From assembly GCA_017405675.1 (NCBI GenBank), contig JAFRAB010000012.1, positions 1-64,000 on the forward strand: a stretch of 64,000 bases of DNA, written 5' to 3'. Position 1 is the first letter of the stretch. Every line of letters starts with the position of its first letter. The translations under genes were made by a program, and so were the position numbers. The notes below the pieces were generated by a model. That model worked only from the letters and a program-made list of their open reading frames with translations. It did not search any database and was not told where the DNA came from. This document shows positions 17,758 through 26,502 of the stretch, in pieces. The stretch is from Erysipelotrichaceae bacterium (GTDB lineage Bacteria; Bacillota_I; Bacilli_A; Erysipelotrichales; Erysipelotrichaceae).

Positions 17758-18753
17758 TTAATGACCGTCGGTCAGATCGACCCAAGGTCCGATGGTCACA
17801 TCATCACCGATCTCACAGTTTACGATCCTTGAAGAAATGATCGTGTTACCGTTGCCGATGACTGCATTTTCAATATATGTTCCTTCTGTGATGGTATTGC
17901 TTTCGCCGATGACCGTATTGCCTTCAATGCGGACATTTGGATAAATAACAGTATCCTTTCCTATCTTCGCATCAGTTGAAATATAAACACTGTTAGTATC
18001 AACGATTTCAACGCCCTGATCAAGCCAGTAGTTATTGACCTTATCTCTTAACCAGGCTGTCGCCGCTACCAGTTCCCTGCGGTTATTGATGCCGCTCATT
18101 TCACTTGGATCATCGGAAACAACGGCTGTGACCTTATGACCGTGAGCATTGAAAAGACCTACCAGATCGGTTACATAATATTCCTTCTGAGCATTATCGT
18201 TCTTTATTTCCGGCAGATACTGCCATAACAGTTCATTGTCAACACAGTAGATGCCGGCATTGATCTCGTTGATTTTTGCCTCTTCAGGAGTGCAGTCCTT
18301 GAACTCTCTGATTCTGAGAACGTTACCTTCCTCATCTCTGACGATACGTCCGTAATGAGCCGGATCATCAAGTTTTACAGTCAGTAAAACCAGCGGATAT
18401 TCTTCCGCCTGTTTCAGCATCTTACTGTAGGTGTCTGTCGTAATAAGCGGACAGTCACCGTTTATGATCAGGTTCTTTCCTTTATATCCCTTTAAGACAT
18501 CAGCCTGCATTACCGCATGGCCTGAACCCAACTGCGGCTGCTGTAAGGCGAATGTTACCTTATCTCCCATATGCTGCTTGATGGTGTCAGCACCATATCC
18601 TACAACATAGACAATATTGTCAACATCAAGTTTCTTTAATGTTTCGTATATATGATCAACCATTGGCTTACCCAGAACCTTATGCATGGTCTTAGCCAGA
18701 TCGGAATGCATTCTGGTACCCTTGCCGGCAGCCATAACTATTGCTGAAATCAT
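17758..18753 (-). CDS. glmU: UDP-GlcNAc pyrophosphorylase, short GlmU lacking the acetyltransferase part
   Basis: Residues 1 to about 230 form the nucleotidyltransferase domain: AAGKGTRM, the QLGSGHA motif and NGDCPL, which make UDP-GlcNAc from GlcNAc-1-P and UTP. From about residue 250 only three or four left-handed beta-helix coils follow, ending in IGPWVDL. Normal GlmU is about 455 residues, and its acetyltransferase active site lies beyond this end. The 60 nt before prs cannot encode the rest in any frame. The protein should therefore keep uridylyltransferase activity but not N-acetyltransferase activity. The ATG at 18753 has GGAGG about 6 nt upstream. Confidence 0.85.
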   Translation of the reverse strand: MISAIVMAAGKGTRMHSDLAKTMHKVLGKPMVDHIYETLKKLDVDNIVYVVGYGADTIKQHMGDKVTFALQQPQLGSGHAVMQADVLKGYKGKNLIINGDCPLITTDTYSKMLKQAEEYPLVLLTVKLDDPAHYGRIVRDEEGNVLRIREFKDCTPEEAKINEINAGIYCVDNELLWQYLPEIKNDNAQKEYYVTDLVGLFNAHGHKVTAVVSDDPSEMSGINNRRELVAATAWLRDKVNNYWLDQGVEIVDTNSVYISTDAKIGKDTVIYPNVRIEGNTVIGESNTITEGTYIENAVIGNGNTIISSRIVNCEIGDDVTIGPWVDLTDGH

Positions 18754-18789
18754 AGAAACCTCCAAAAAAATGTACGCCTTTATTATACA

Positions 18790-19611
18790 CTAATTAGAAA
18801 CAATTTCGCTCATTAACACGAAATTATATATATTTTTAAAATAAGAAAATACCGGAGTCAAAATCTCCTTATCCTCCGCAACCGCAAATACGCAGGACCC
18901 GCTGCCGCTCATCAGAGAGCTCTCACAGCCCATGGTTATGCATAACAGTTTAATCGCTTCAATTTCCGGCAGCAGTCTGAAGGCGCTGTCCTCCAGTACA
19001 TTGCCCAGAGTAAGCTTATCCCCATCTGAAAGCTGCCTGACCAGCTGATCAATATCCACATGTCTAGCACTGTCATACAGCTGATATACTTCCTTGGTCG
19101 ATACGCCTTCTTCCGGCTTGACCAACAGGATGTGATAGTGTTTCCGAATTTCGATTGGTGTTACCACTTCCCCTATACCCTGTACTCGGGCCGGCTTATT
19201 GAAGATGCAGTAAGGAACATCTGCTCCCAGTCTGACTCCCAGCTTCATTAATTCTGCTTCTGAAAGATTCAGATTGCATAAGACATTTACTGCTCTCATT
19301 ACGGCAGCACAGTCCGCACTGCCCCCGGCCAGACCGGCCTGCATCGGAATCCTCTTGAACAGATCGATTTTGAAATGTTCCTTTATTCCATATTCCTGAC
19401 GCATTAATTCCACAGCTTTATACATCAGGTTGCCTCTGTCCCAGCCTAAGGAAGTATTGCTGGTAAAGCAATCCTCATCGCTGATCTCAATGTCAATGTC
19501 ATCTCCCAAAGCCAGAGGTACCATGATCATATCCAGCAGATGATATCCGTCTGCTCTTTCACCGACAACATCCAGTCCCAGGTTTACCTTGGCATTCGCA
19601 AATTCCTTCAT
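18790..19611 (-). CDS. ispE: 4-diphosphocytidyl-2-C-methyl-D-erythritol kinase
   Basis: This is the GHMP-family kinase of the non-mevalonate isoprenoid pathway, 273 residues, normal length. It shows the N-terminal AKVNLGLDVVGERADGYH motif, the ATP-binding loop PMQAGLAGGSADCAA near residue 92, and the C-terminal MSGSGSCVFA motif. The start overlaps the rsmA stop by 4 nt (ATGA), so the two are coupled. The neighbour order rsmA-ispE-glmU-prs agrees with the Bacillus locus. Confidence 0.95.
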   Translation of the reverse strand: MKEFANAKVNLGLDVVGERADGYHLLDMIMVPLALGDDIDIEISDEDCFTSNTSLGWDRGNLMYKAVELMRQEYGIKEHFKIDLFKRIPMQAGLAGGSADCAAVMRAVNVLCNLNLSEAELMKLGVRLGADVPYCIFNKPARVQGIGEVVTPIEIRKHYHILLVKPEEGVSTKEVYQLYDSARHVDIDQLVRQLSDGDKLTLGNVLEDSAFRLLPEIEAIKLLCITMGCESSLMSGSGSCVFAVAEDKEILTPVFSYFKNIYNFVLMSEIVSN

Positions 19612-20363
19612 CTTGTTTCCTCATACAGCTCATGCAGCTGCTCAGCACTCAGTTCTTCTACTCTGGCCTTCCCCAGATCTCTTTCAATAACATAACCCGC
19701 CTTTTTCAGATTCCCGGCCAGCAGCTTGCGGCGCTGAGAGAAGCAGGCATTCAGGAAACTGATGAAATCATCATCTGATTTCCTCTCATTAAACACAAAC
19801 TCCAGGACGGTACTGTCCACATTAGGGGATGGAATGAAACAGTGTCTGTCGACTTTACAGACGACATGATATTCACTGTACCAGTCTGCCAGAACGTTAA
19901 GTACACCGTATTCATACTTGCCGCTGAAGAATCTGTCTGCCGCTTCCTTCTGCATCATGACCGTCATGCTCTTAAGCTTGTTTTTCTCTCTGAAGCACTT
20001 AAGCAGGATGTCGCCGGTAATGTAGTAAGGCAGATTGGAAACCAGGACAGCTTTTTCTTCAGGCATTTCAACCTGCAGGAAATCCCGGTTAACTAATTCC
20101 AGTTTATCGTCAGGATATTCTTCCATCAGTATTTCCACAAGCTCTTCGTCTATCTCATAGGCTGTCATCCTGCCAGCCTTCTTCAGCAGTTCCTCAGTCA
20201 GAGAACCCAATCCCGGTCCTATTTCTATGACATATTCCCCTTCATTTACTGTTGATATGATTTTTTCTATGACCTTTTCGTCCACCAGAAAATTCTGGCC
20301 GTATTTCTTCTTGGCCTTTATTTCATATTTGTTCAGTAATTCCAGGATCTTTTTGGTATTCAT
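19608..20363 (-). CDS. rsmA: 16S rRNA (A1518/A1519) dimethyltransferase
   Basis: KsgA/RsmA dimethylates two adjacent adenines near the 3' end of 16S rRNA during late small-subunit assembly. The signature YGQNFLVD is near residue 20, the SAM-binding EIGPGLGSLT near residue 47 and the catalytic NLPYYI motif near residue 109. The length of 251 is slightly below the usual 270. It lies 3 nt after rnmV and overlaps ispE by 4 nt in one operon. Confidence 0.95.
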   Translation of the reverse strand: MNTKKILELLNKYEIKAKKKYGQNFLVDEKVIEKIISTVNEGEYVIEIGPGLGSLTEELLKKAGRMTAYEIDEELVEILMEEYPDDKLELVNRDFLQVEMPEEKAVLVSNLPYYITGDILLKCFREKNKLKSMTVMMQKEAADRFFSGKYEYGVLNVLADWYSEYHVVCKVDRHCFIPSPNVDSTVLEFVFNERKSDDDFISFLNACFSQRRKLLAGNLKKAGYVIERDLGKARVEELSAEQLHELYEETR

Positions 20364-20366
20364 AAT

Positions 20367-20882
20367 CTATATAAGTTCTTTTAATTCCCCGTAAGTCATG
20401 CCCATCATGTTAAGCCTCTTATAAAGAGTCTTATTATTGCTGAAGGCAATGTGCAGCTTAGTACACAGCTGATTTCTCTTTTCGCTGTTTCCCATGATTC
20501 CCAGCTCCAGAAATTCAGCCCAGCTTAATGATTCCGTTCTGCTGTCAAAGGTAATTCTGTTTTCCAGAGCTTTTACCAGATCTTCATCGCTGACATATTC
20601 AATGCCGACGTTTCTTTTTCCAATTGCTTCTTTTTTATTAACGAAAACATGCTGCCGCTGTGGTACTATTTCCGCTATCTTCTTTCTGATGACCTCTCCA
20701 GGATGATCAGGATCAGTGAGAATGATAACGCCTCTCTTTTCGCCAACGGTTTTTATCGTTTCCAGCACTTCAGGACTCATTGACAGCCCATCTGTACAGA
20801 TCACATCACAGTCAAACAGCTTTTCCAGCTTCTGGCGGTCATGCTTGCCCTCAACTACGATCAGTTCTTTAATTTTCTGCAT
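20367..20882 (-). CDS. rnmV: Ribonuclease M5
   Basis: This Toprim-domain nuclease matures the 5S rRNA ends. The Toprim motif VVEGKHDRQKL begins near residue 9, and the DPDHPG acidic motif is near residue 57. The ATG at 20882 is preferred because GGAGA lies upstream; an in-frame TTG one codon earlier is not needed. At 171 residues it has the normal length. It overlaps the end of tatD by 14 nt and is followed by rsmA, the standard Firmicute order. Confidence 0.93.
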   Translation of the reverse strand: MQKIKELIVVEGKHDRQKLEKLFDCDVICTDGLSMSPEVLETIKTVGEKRGVIILTDPDHPGEVIRKKIAEIVPQRQHVFVNKKEAIGKRNVGIEYVSDEDLVKALENRITFDSRTESLSWAEFLELGIMGNSEKRNQLCTKLHIAFSNNKTLYKRLNMMGMTYGELKELI

Positions 20883-21648
20883 CAAAGAATCTCCTGTAGT
20901 TTTCCATCAGCTGCCGCTGCAGTTCATTTTCTGATATGTTTCTTTCCCTGGCCACAAACTCCCCGACATATCTGACATATGCCGTTTCATTGGTTTTCCC
21001 TCTGAACGGTACCGGTGTCATATATGGGCAGTCGGTTTCCAGCATCAGTCTGTCCAAAGGCACATTGATAACATTCTCCTTCGGTGTCCTGGCATTCTTG
21101 AAAGTAACCACACCTCCAAAGGCGATGTAATATCCCAGTTTCAAATATTCCTTCATCATTTCAGGGGATTCCCCGAAACAATGCATAAGAACATGCACTC
21201 TGGCATGCTGCTTGAGAATATCGTATGTATCCTGTGCCCGTGAACGGGAATGTATCAGCACAGGCTTTTTTACTTTATTGGCTATTTCAAGCTGTCTGAT
21301 AAACAGCTGTTTCTGCTCTTCCTTATAGGTCTTGTCCCAGTAGTAATCCAGTCCGATCTCACCTACTGCGATTATACGGTCATCGCTTATGATGCTTTCC
21401 ATGTACTCAATGTCTTCTTCAGTTATTTTGTCAGCATCCTCAGGATGATAGCCGTAGGCAATATCGATGAAAGGATATTTTTGCTGCATTTCAAAGGTAT
21501 ATTCCAGATCTTCCCTGTTCATGCATATGACCATGTTTTTGCCGACGTTATATTCCAAAGATCTCTGCATGTATGCATCCAGGTCACTGCGGTATATCTC
21601 ATCATTCATATGGCAATGCGTATCTATCCAGTAAGTCTTCTCCATCAT
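20869..21648 (-). CDS. tatD: TatD family metal-dependent hydrolase
   Basis: This 259-residue TIM-barrel deoxyribonuclease (YabD/YcfH group) has its metal ligands visible: DTHCHM at the N-terminus, GEIGLDYYW near residue 96, HSRSRAQD, LMHCFGE and ETDCPYM. TatD enzymes are 3'-5' DNA exonucleases with roles in DNA quality control. An AAAGAGG ribosome site precedes two consecutive ATGs. It begins the operon tatD-rnmV-rsmA-ispE-glmU-prs, just downstream of the terminator at 21684-21712. Confidence 0.93.
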   Translation of the reverse strand: MMEKTYWIDTHCHMNDEIYRSDLDAYMQRSLEYNVGKNMVICMNREDLEYTFEMQQKYPFIDIAYGYHPEDADKITEEDIEYMESIISDDRIIAVGEIGLDYYWDKTYKEEQKQLFIRQLEIANKVKKPVLIHSRSRAQDTYDILKQHARVHVLMHCFGESPEMMKEYLKLGYYIAFGGVVTFKNARTPKENVINVPLDRLMLETDCPYMTPVPFRGKTNETAYVRYVGEFVARERNISENELQRQLMENYRRFFDAEN

Positions 21649-21683
21649 AAAACCTCTTTAGGTAATTATATCACGCCTCTTCA

Positions 21684-21712
21684 TGAAAAAACCCTGACTT
21701 CCATCAGGGTTT
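21684..21712 (-). terminator. Terminator after the DUF4015-type gene
   Basis: AAACCCTGA (21689-21697) pairs with TCAGGGTTT (21704-21712). The adjoining A run gives a U-tract on the minus strand. Confidence 0.8.
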
Positions 21713-21726
21713 GCAGTATTTTTATA

Positions 21727-23391
21727 TCAATCGTTAAAGGCGTTTTTGATATCCCAGTATTTATCTATGGATGATGATCCGTTCCAGGTCATGTAACCCT
21801 GGTTGACGCCGTTATCCGTCAGGGCATTTATCTGCGCTCTTACTTTATCATAACCGTAATATGTTCCGTCCTTATATGAGTCATAAGCCTGGATCCAGGT
21901 TCTCATTCTGGCCGGGAAATAGGTCTCTTCCTGACGTTCCCGTGCGAAGTAACTCCAGTTCCACATCAGTGAATAAGGCTCTTTCCAAGGTATGGCCAGA
22001 CCGTAGTCCCACTCATTAAAGTGGTCAGGATATGGCATGGAACTGATGACATCAGCGGCATTGGATAAGGCACACCAGTACTGCCCATACTGTGTTACAT
22101 AACCGCCAACCAGTTCACCGAAGACGTCAACGGAAACATAGGCACCCTCTCTGTGCAGCACATCCGTAGCGTAATAGACAAACTTGGTAACTGCTTCGAT
22201 TCTTGATTCGTTATAGGTGTTTTTCATGTCAGTGCCTGAAGGAATGTATTCAGGGCATCTGATGTAGTCAAACTGTATTTCATTGAACCCGAAATCTCTT
22301 ACCGCTTCAACACCCAGAGCTACATTGTATTCCCAGACCAGTCTGTTGAAGATGCTTGGCCAGTTGGAATAGTTATACTCATATGGCTTGCCGTTTCTGG
22401 TAATGGCTGTTTCCGGATGGTCCAGCAGGAAACCGTCATCCTTAAAGACGGTAATACGGGCAATGATGTAATAGCCGGCATCCTTGATCTTTTTGACTGA
22501 ATTCCGGAATGTCTCATAGGTATTTATACCCTCATTGGTATGAGGAGAATACTTCTTAATGGTCGGTGAATCATACGCTATGGCTTCCCCATCCTTTATA
22601 TCAATAACAAAGGCATTGATACCGCAGCTGTTGGCCAGTTCGATGTAATCGTCAGCGTAGGCAATGGCATCACCATTCAGATACAGGGTCTTGCAGACAT
22701 CAGGCATGACATTACCCGGCAGATCAACCAGATCACTGCCTTCCTTGACATGCTTAGGATAGTAAGGAATGTCCTTGGCCCGTCCGCCTTCTTCATCATA
22801 ATGCTCAGAGTAGCGGCTGCCATCCAGAGCATATTCAACATATTCATAATCCAGATGATAAGGGTCACCATACAGATACCCTTCACCTGCATCGGTCTTT
22901 ATCTTATAGATGTCAATGGTTCCATCCTCATTCAGCTGATTGAAGCCGATTATCTCAACGGGAACATTCTTGTTGATGCTGTAGGCGATCTCCAGCATGC
23001 CGGTATTCTTGAATACTTCTTCCGGTCTCTCGGTAAACATTTCCTTTTCCCTGACACAGGATTCCACATCATTTTCCAGGTATGATTCATCCACATAGTA
23101 AAGGATGTCGTTCATGACGATCTCTTTCTTTTCCGGATGTTCCTCGTCAACTACCTTATTGATTTTATACTGAACTTCCGTTCCTCTGACTACCGGAATC
23201 TCATTGCCTTCTTCATCAACAATGACAAGCTGCGGTCTGTCATTACCCAGATAACGCGGTTCCGTTTCATTGAGCCATCTTTCATACTCAATTCTTTTCT
23301 TTTCCTTGTAATCGTAGTAAGCGTACCCCAGCCCGCCGATCATAGCCAGCAGTATGACGATAATTATTACCTTTGTACTTGTCTTCTTCAT
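21727..23391 (-). CDS. Membrane-anchored putative glycoside hydrolase (DUF4015/COG1306 type)
   Basis: Residues 8-28 form an uncleaved signal anchor, and the rest is extracellular. An N-terminal region of about 200 residues is followed by a TIM-barrel domain of the putative glycoside hydrolase family DUF4015. Visible motifs are AFVIDIKDGEAIAYDS near residue 273, IARITVFKD, EIQFDYIRCPEYIPSG near residue 378, SVDVFGE and RTWIQAYD. The acidic residues in EIQFDYIR and VDVFGE are likely catalytic or binding residues. Family members are thought to act on cell-wall or exported polysaccharide, with substrate not settled. It is the last gene of the mnmE unit. Confidence 0.82.
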   Translation of the reverse strand: MKKTSTKVIIIVILLAMIGGLGYAYYDYKEKKRIEYERWLNETEPRYLGNDRPQLVIVDEEGNEIPVVRGTEVQYKINKVVDEEHPEKKEIVMNDILYYVDESYLENDVESCVREKEMFTERPEEVFKNTGMLEIAYSINKNVPVEIIGFNQLNEDGTIDIYKIKTDAGEGYLYGDPYHLDYEYVEYALDGSRYSEHYDEEGGRAKDIPYYPKHVKEGSDLVDLPGNVMPDVCKTLYLNGDAIAYADDYIELANSCGINAFVIDIKDGEAIAYDSPTIKKYSPHTNEGINTYETFRNSVKKIKDAGYYIIARITVFKDDGFLLDHPETAITRNGKPYEYNYSNWPSIFNRLVWEYNVALGVEAVRDFGFNEIQFDYIRCPEYIPSGTDMKNTYNESRIEAVTKFVYYATDVLHREGAYVSVDVFGELVGGYVTQYGQYWCALSNAADVISSMPYPDHFNEWDYGLAIPWKEPYSLMWNWSYFARERQEETYFPARMRTWIQAYDSYKDGTYYGYDKVRAQINALTDNGVNQGYMTWNGSSSIDKYWDIKNAFND

Positions 23392-23413
23392 AACATTACC
23401 TTATTTCCGTAAA

Positions 23414-23890
23414 TCAGGCTTCTCTGATCTTCTTGCCTGTCATATGCTCAATGGTCAGTTCATGGACCAGAACTCTTTTGCCGCTGCTTGCGATCTCTCC
23501 CTCAATGTATTCCTTATCGGAAGTAAACTTGTAGCTTAGATCACGGCATATTCTTAAAATCAGTTCATTGTCTTCAACTTCCCTGACAGTACCAAACACA
23601 ATGACGCTCTTAAAGGTCAGTGCCCAGTCGCCTTCCTCACGATAACCGTCATCATAAACACAGAACGAGGCCTTATTATTCTTTCTGAGGGCTTCTACCT
23701 TATGGCCGTGTAAGTTGCCATGGAAGTAGATTTTGCCGTTTTCCTCATCGTAATAATGATTCAGAGGCACACCGTATGGATAACCGTCGTCCCCGTTAAC
23801 TGACAGAACGCCTCTTTTAGCCTTCTTCAGTATTTCAATACATTCATCCCTGTTAAGCCGCTGTTTGATTCTTTTAACTTCTCTGAACAT
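23414..23890 (-). CDS. Pyridoxamine 5'-phosphate oxidase-like flavoprotein (NimA group)
   Basis: This 158-residue split-barrel FMN-binding protein has the layout of the NimA/PNPOx-like group: RGVLSVNGDDGYPYGVPLNHYYD in the first third, then IYFHGNLHGHKVEAL and NKASFCVYD. Members bind FMN or heme and act as small reductases; some reduce nitroimidazoles. The substrate here is unknown. The start overlaps the end of the preceding gene by 17 nt and has a GAGAGGTG ribosome site. Confidence 0.87.
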   Translation of the reverse strand: MFREVKRIKQRLNRDECIEILKKAKRGVLSVNGDDGYPYGVPLNHYYDEENGKIYFHGNLHGHKVEALRKNNKASFCVYDDGYREEGDWALTFKSVIVFGTVREVEDNELILRICRDLSYKFTSDKEYIEGEIASSGKRVLVHELTIEHMTGKKIREA

Positions 23891-24500
23891 CTTTCGGACA
23901 CCTCTCCAGTATGTAGTTCTTCACAAATTCAAATTTATCATCAGGAACATATACCTGATTCCTGGTTATTTTGCATATTAACGTAATGGTTCTGCCCCTT
24001 TCGGAGATCACAGCTTTTCTGACATCAGCGAATACCGTTTCCATGGAAGCCTCTGAAGCAGTCGCAATGCTCAAGCCGGTTGACAAAAGCCTGCTGTCAA
24101 TGATCTCATTGGCAGCCCACAGCCATTCTACCAGCTCTTCATTCTTAACTTCCTTTTCCATTCTGGTATGCATGATGCTTTTATCATCCATTTCAAAAAG
24201 CACGCAGTATTTTCCTTTGGATAAAAAACAATAAATCGGATAGCTGATAAGTAAAAGTACGGTAAAGACTGCCAGTATGACACCGGCCTCCTGGGCTGAT
24301 GATATGATCCGCTTTATCACACCTTTTTCCGGTATTTCCAGCAAGCCGAGAATAATCATGATTCCCAGACAGGCCAGAGTGAAGAACTTCTCTATTTCAA
24401 GTATGACAGTGTAGTTTTTCCACAGATCATAAACATATACCCAGCGGTATACGCCATCATCACATAAACGGAATTCACGGTTCACTCTGTTATCTGTCAT
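23874..24500 (-). CDS. Hypothetical membrane protein, 208 aa
   Basis: The protein has two membrane segments (about residues 38-58 and 73-92) joined by a short loop, then a cytosolic C-terminal half of about 110 residues whose strand pattern resembles a PH-like fold. The family is not recognised. It starts 34 nt after the mnmE stop and overlaps the next gene by 17 nt, so it is likely cotranscribed with mnmE and the NimA-like gene. No function is proposed. Confidence 0.7.
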   Translation of the reverse strand: MTDNRVNREFRLCDDGVYRWVYVYDLWKNYTVILEIEKFFTLACLGIMIILGLLEIPEKGVIKRIISSAQEAGVILAVFTVLLLISYPIYCFLSKGKYCVLFEMDDKSIMHTRMEKEVKNEELVEWLWAANEIIDSRLLSTGLSIATASEASMETVFADVRKAVISERGRTITLICKITRNQVYVPDDKFEFVKNYILERCPKDVQRS

Positions 24501-24534
24501 TTCAGAGCCCCCTTTCGACGCAGAAACTGTTGAT

Positions 24535-25863
24535 TTATTTACCTACACAGAAACGTGAGAAAATCTGATCCAGCAGATCTTCCTTATTGTATTCACCAAG
24601 TATCTCTCTCATGCATCTGTAGACGTTCTCCAGGTCCTCATTGATAAGGTCCAGAGGAACACCTTCTTCCAGAGCATCCCTGACCAGCTGCATTGAGCTT
24701 CTTGCTTCACTCATCAGAGCGATCTGTCTTTCATTGGTTAAAGCCGGCTGCTTAAGTGCGATCTGATTACCGGCAAACATTTCATTTATGGTATCAGTGA
24801 GTTTATCAATGTCACAGTTGGCGGCACTGATTCCCATGTCTTTCTTTTCATCCACAAGATCCTGCTTGTTATAGACAATGATCCTGTTCTTATTCTTTGT
24901 GAGTTCAAGCAGTTCTCTGTCCTGCTCATCAATTTCTCTGGAGGCATCAAGAACCACAATGACCAGCTGTGCCTGATCAATGGCATCCATGCTTTTTTCG
25001 ATGCCTATTTTTTCGATGGTATTATCAGTCTCGTGAATGCCTGCGGTATCGATCAGATGCAGCGTAACATTCTGCAGATGGATATCACCTTCAACCAGGT
25101 CTCTGGTCGTCCCGGCAATATCGGTAACAATGGCCTTGTCTTCAGCCAGCAGGGCATTGAGCAGACTGCTCTTGCCGACATTCGGCTTACCGACAATGGC
25201 TGTCTTGACACCGGACTTGATCATCATGCTGCTTTCAGCCACAGTTAAAATATGGTCGCACTGCTGCAGCCAGTCAGCTACCATTGGCTTTATTTCTTCT
25301 GATGTTATTATTCCCACATCGTCATACTCAGGGTAATCGATGTTAACTTCTATATTGGATATGATCTGGACGACTTCCTCCATTAAAGGATCCAGCAGTT
25401 TTCTGATGCTGCCGGAGAGACTGTTGACTGCCAGTCGGGCATTGTCCCTGTTATCAGCCATGATCAGGTCATTGACCGCTTCAGCCTGCGTCAAGTCCAT
25501 CTTGCCGTTAAGGAAAGCTCTCTTGGTAAACTCACCGTTAACTGCCTGGCGGCAGCCCGCACTGTAACATAAAGTCAGTATCTTTCTGGTAATGTAAAGA
25601 CCGCCATGGCAGTTTATTTCGGCCATGTCCTCACCGGTATATGATCTTGGAGCCTTGAAAACGGAAACCAGTACTTCATCAACATCTGTTTCCCCATCCA
25701 CTATGAAGCCATGGTAAATACGATAGCCTTCAAACTGATCCGTATGGCATCTGAAGATTTTCTTAAGCACATCAAAGGTTTCAGCACCGCTGATCCTGAT
25801 AATTGAGATTGCCCCCGGGGCGATCATGCTGGTGGAAACCGCCACTATTGTATCGTTCAACAT
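24535..25863 (-). CDS. mnmE: tRNA uridine-5-carboxymethylaminomethyl modification GTPase
   Basis: With MnmG it modifies U34 of tRNAs reading split codon boxes. An N-terminal folate-binding domain (residues 1-120, IAAxS.. motif and YTGED) and a helical domain enclose a G domain with GKPNVGKSS near residue 226, GTTRDLVEGD, DTAG and YNKQDL. The C-terminal catalytic cysteine motif is CVGK (usual C-I/L/V-GK). The length of 442 is normal. There is no Shine-Dalgarno; an AT-rich -10-like element ends a few bases before the ATG, so a leaderless start is likely. The start codon is 42 bp from the divergent SRAP gene. Confidence 0.95.
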   Translation of the reverse strand: MLNDTIVAVSTSMIAPGAISIIRISGAETFDVLKKIFRCHTDQFEGYRIYHGFIVDGETDVDEVLVSVFKAPRSYTGEDMAEINCHGGLYITRKILTLCYSAGCRQAVNGEFTKRAFLNGKMDLTQAEAVNDLIMADNRDNARLAVNSLSGSIRKLLDPLMEEVVQIISNIEVNIDYPEYDDVGIITSEEIKPMVADWLQQCDHILTVAESSMMIKSGVKTAIVGKPNVGKSSLLNALLAEDKAIVTDIAGTTRDLVEGDIHLQNVTLHLIDTAGIHETDNTIEKIGIEKSMDAIDQAQLVIVVLDASREIDEQDRELLELTKNKNRIIVYNKQDLVDEKKDMGISAANCDIDKLTDTINEMFAGNQIALKQPALTNERQIALMSEARSSMQLVRDALEEGVPLDLINEDLENVYRCMREILGEYNKEDLLDQIFSRFCVGK

Positions 25864-25905
25864 ATTATTATATTAACATTAATTTATGCTAAACTGTATT
25901 CAGAT
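25864..25905. promoter_or_regulatory. Compact divergent promoter region, mnmE / SRAP gene
   Basis: Only 42 bp separate the two start codons. On the plus strand TGCTAAACT (25887-25895) resembles an extended -10, which would put the start of the SRAP mRNA about 4 nt before its ATG. On the minus strand AT-rich -10-like hexamers (ATTATA/ATATTA at 25867-25875) adjoin the mnmE ATG. Neither gene has a Shine-Dalgarno site. Confidence 0.45.
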
Positions 25906-26460
25906 ATGTGCGGAAGATACCATTTAAGCGATGAAACCGTTCTGCAGAACTATTACGCAGAGCTCAAACTCAAATATGAGGGAAACATTCTCAAAGCCTT
26001 GAAGTTCGGAGAGATATTTCCTCATACTTTCAACGTGGTTCTGGATGACCGCAATTCTCCCGCCATCATGAAATGGGAATACAATGTCTTCAACCGTCAG
26101 GTTATCAATACCAGACTGGAATCCATCAGAGACAAATCCTTTTATAAGGGAGCTTTACGCTGTCTGGTACCGGCAACCGGTTTCTATGAATGGGACAAGG
26201 AAAAGAACAAATACTTCATTCACGATAATGACAGGCTGTTCTTCATGGCCGGCATTTACCAGCAGAATAAAGATCAGTACAATTATTCCATCATCACCAG
26301 ACCTGCAAATCAGACTCTCTACATCCATGAAAGAGCACCGATCATTCTTGATCACGATGAAGCACTGAAGTATCTTGATCAGATGAATATTGATGAATTA
26401 ATGCATAATAATCCTGCCATGCAGATCGAAGATCCGCTGATCAGGTTTGAACTGTTCTGA
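25906..26460 (+). CDS. SOS response-associated peptidase (SRAP; YedK/HMCES family)
   Basis: The protein begins MCGRY, so the invariant catalytic Cys becomes residue 1 after Met removal. The Cys forms a thiazolidine link with abasic sites in single-stranded DNA and shields them. Further family motifs are CLVPATGFYEWDK near residue 85, SIITRPAN and ERAPIIL, where an arginine stands before the AP instead of the common HxRMP histidine. At 184 residues it is shorter than YedK (222). The protein is probably constitutive, with a (near-)leaderless mRNA. Confidence 0.88.
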   Translation: MCGRYHLSDETVLQNYYAELKLKYEGNILKALKFGEIFPHTFNVVLDDRNSPAIMKWEYNVFNRQVINTRLESIRDKSFYKGALRCLVPATGFYEWDKEKNKYFIHDNDRLFFMAGIYQQNKDQYNYSIITRPANQTLYIHERAPIILDHDEALKYLDQMNIDELMHNNPAMQIEDPLIRFELF

Positions 26461-26468
26461 AACAAAGG

Positions 26469-26500
26469 AAAAGGCCCGATACATAAATCGGACCTTTTTT
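26469..26500. terminator. Bidirectional terminator, SRAP gene / TIGR04076 gene
   Basis: AAAAGGCCCGAT pairs with ATCGGACCTTTT with a single mismatch; an A run and a T run at either side let it serve both converging genes. Confidence 0.75.
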
Positions 26501-26502
26501 CT

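Noticed and set aside
17699..17785. N-terminal extension of prs
   Set aside because: The ATG at 17698 has a near-perfect ribosome site and gives the normal protein length; the extension runs into glmU.
21250..21774. 174-codon open frame antisense to tatD
   Set aside because: The opposite strand holds a clear TatD enzyme; the antisense frame has no ribosome site or recognisable domain.
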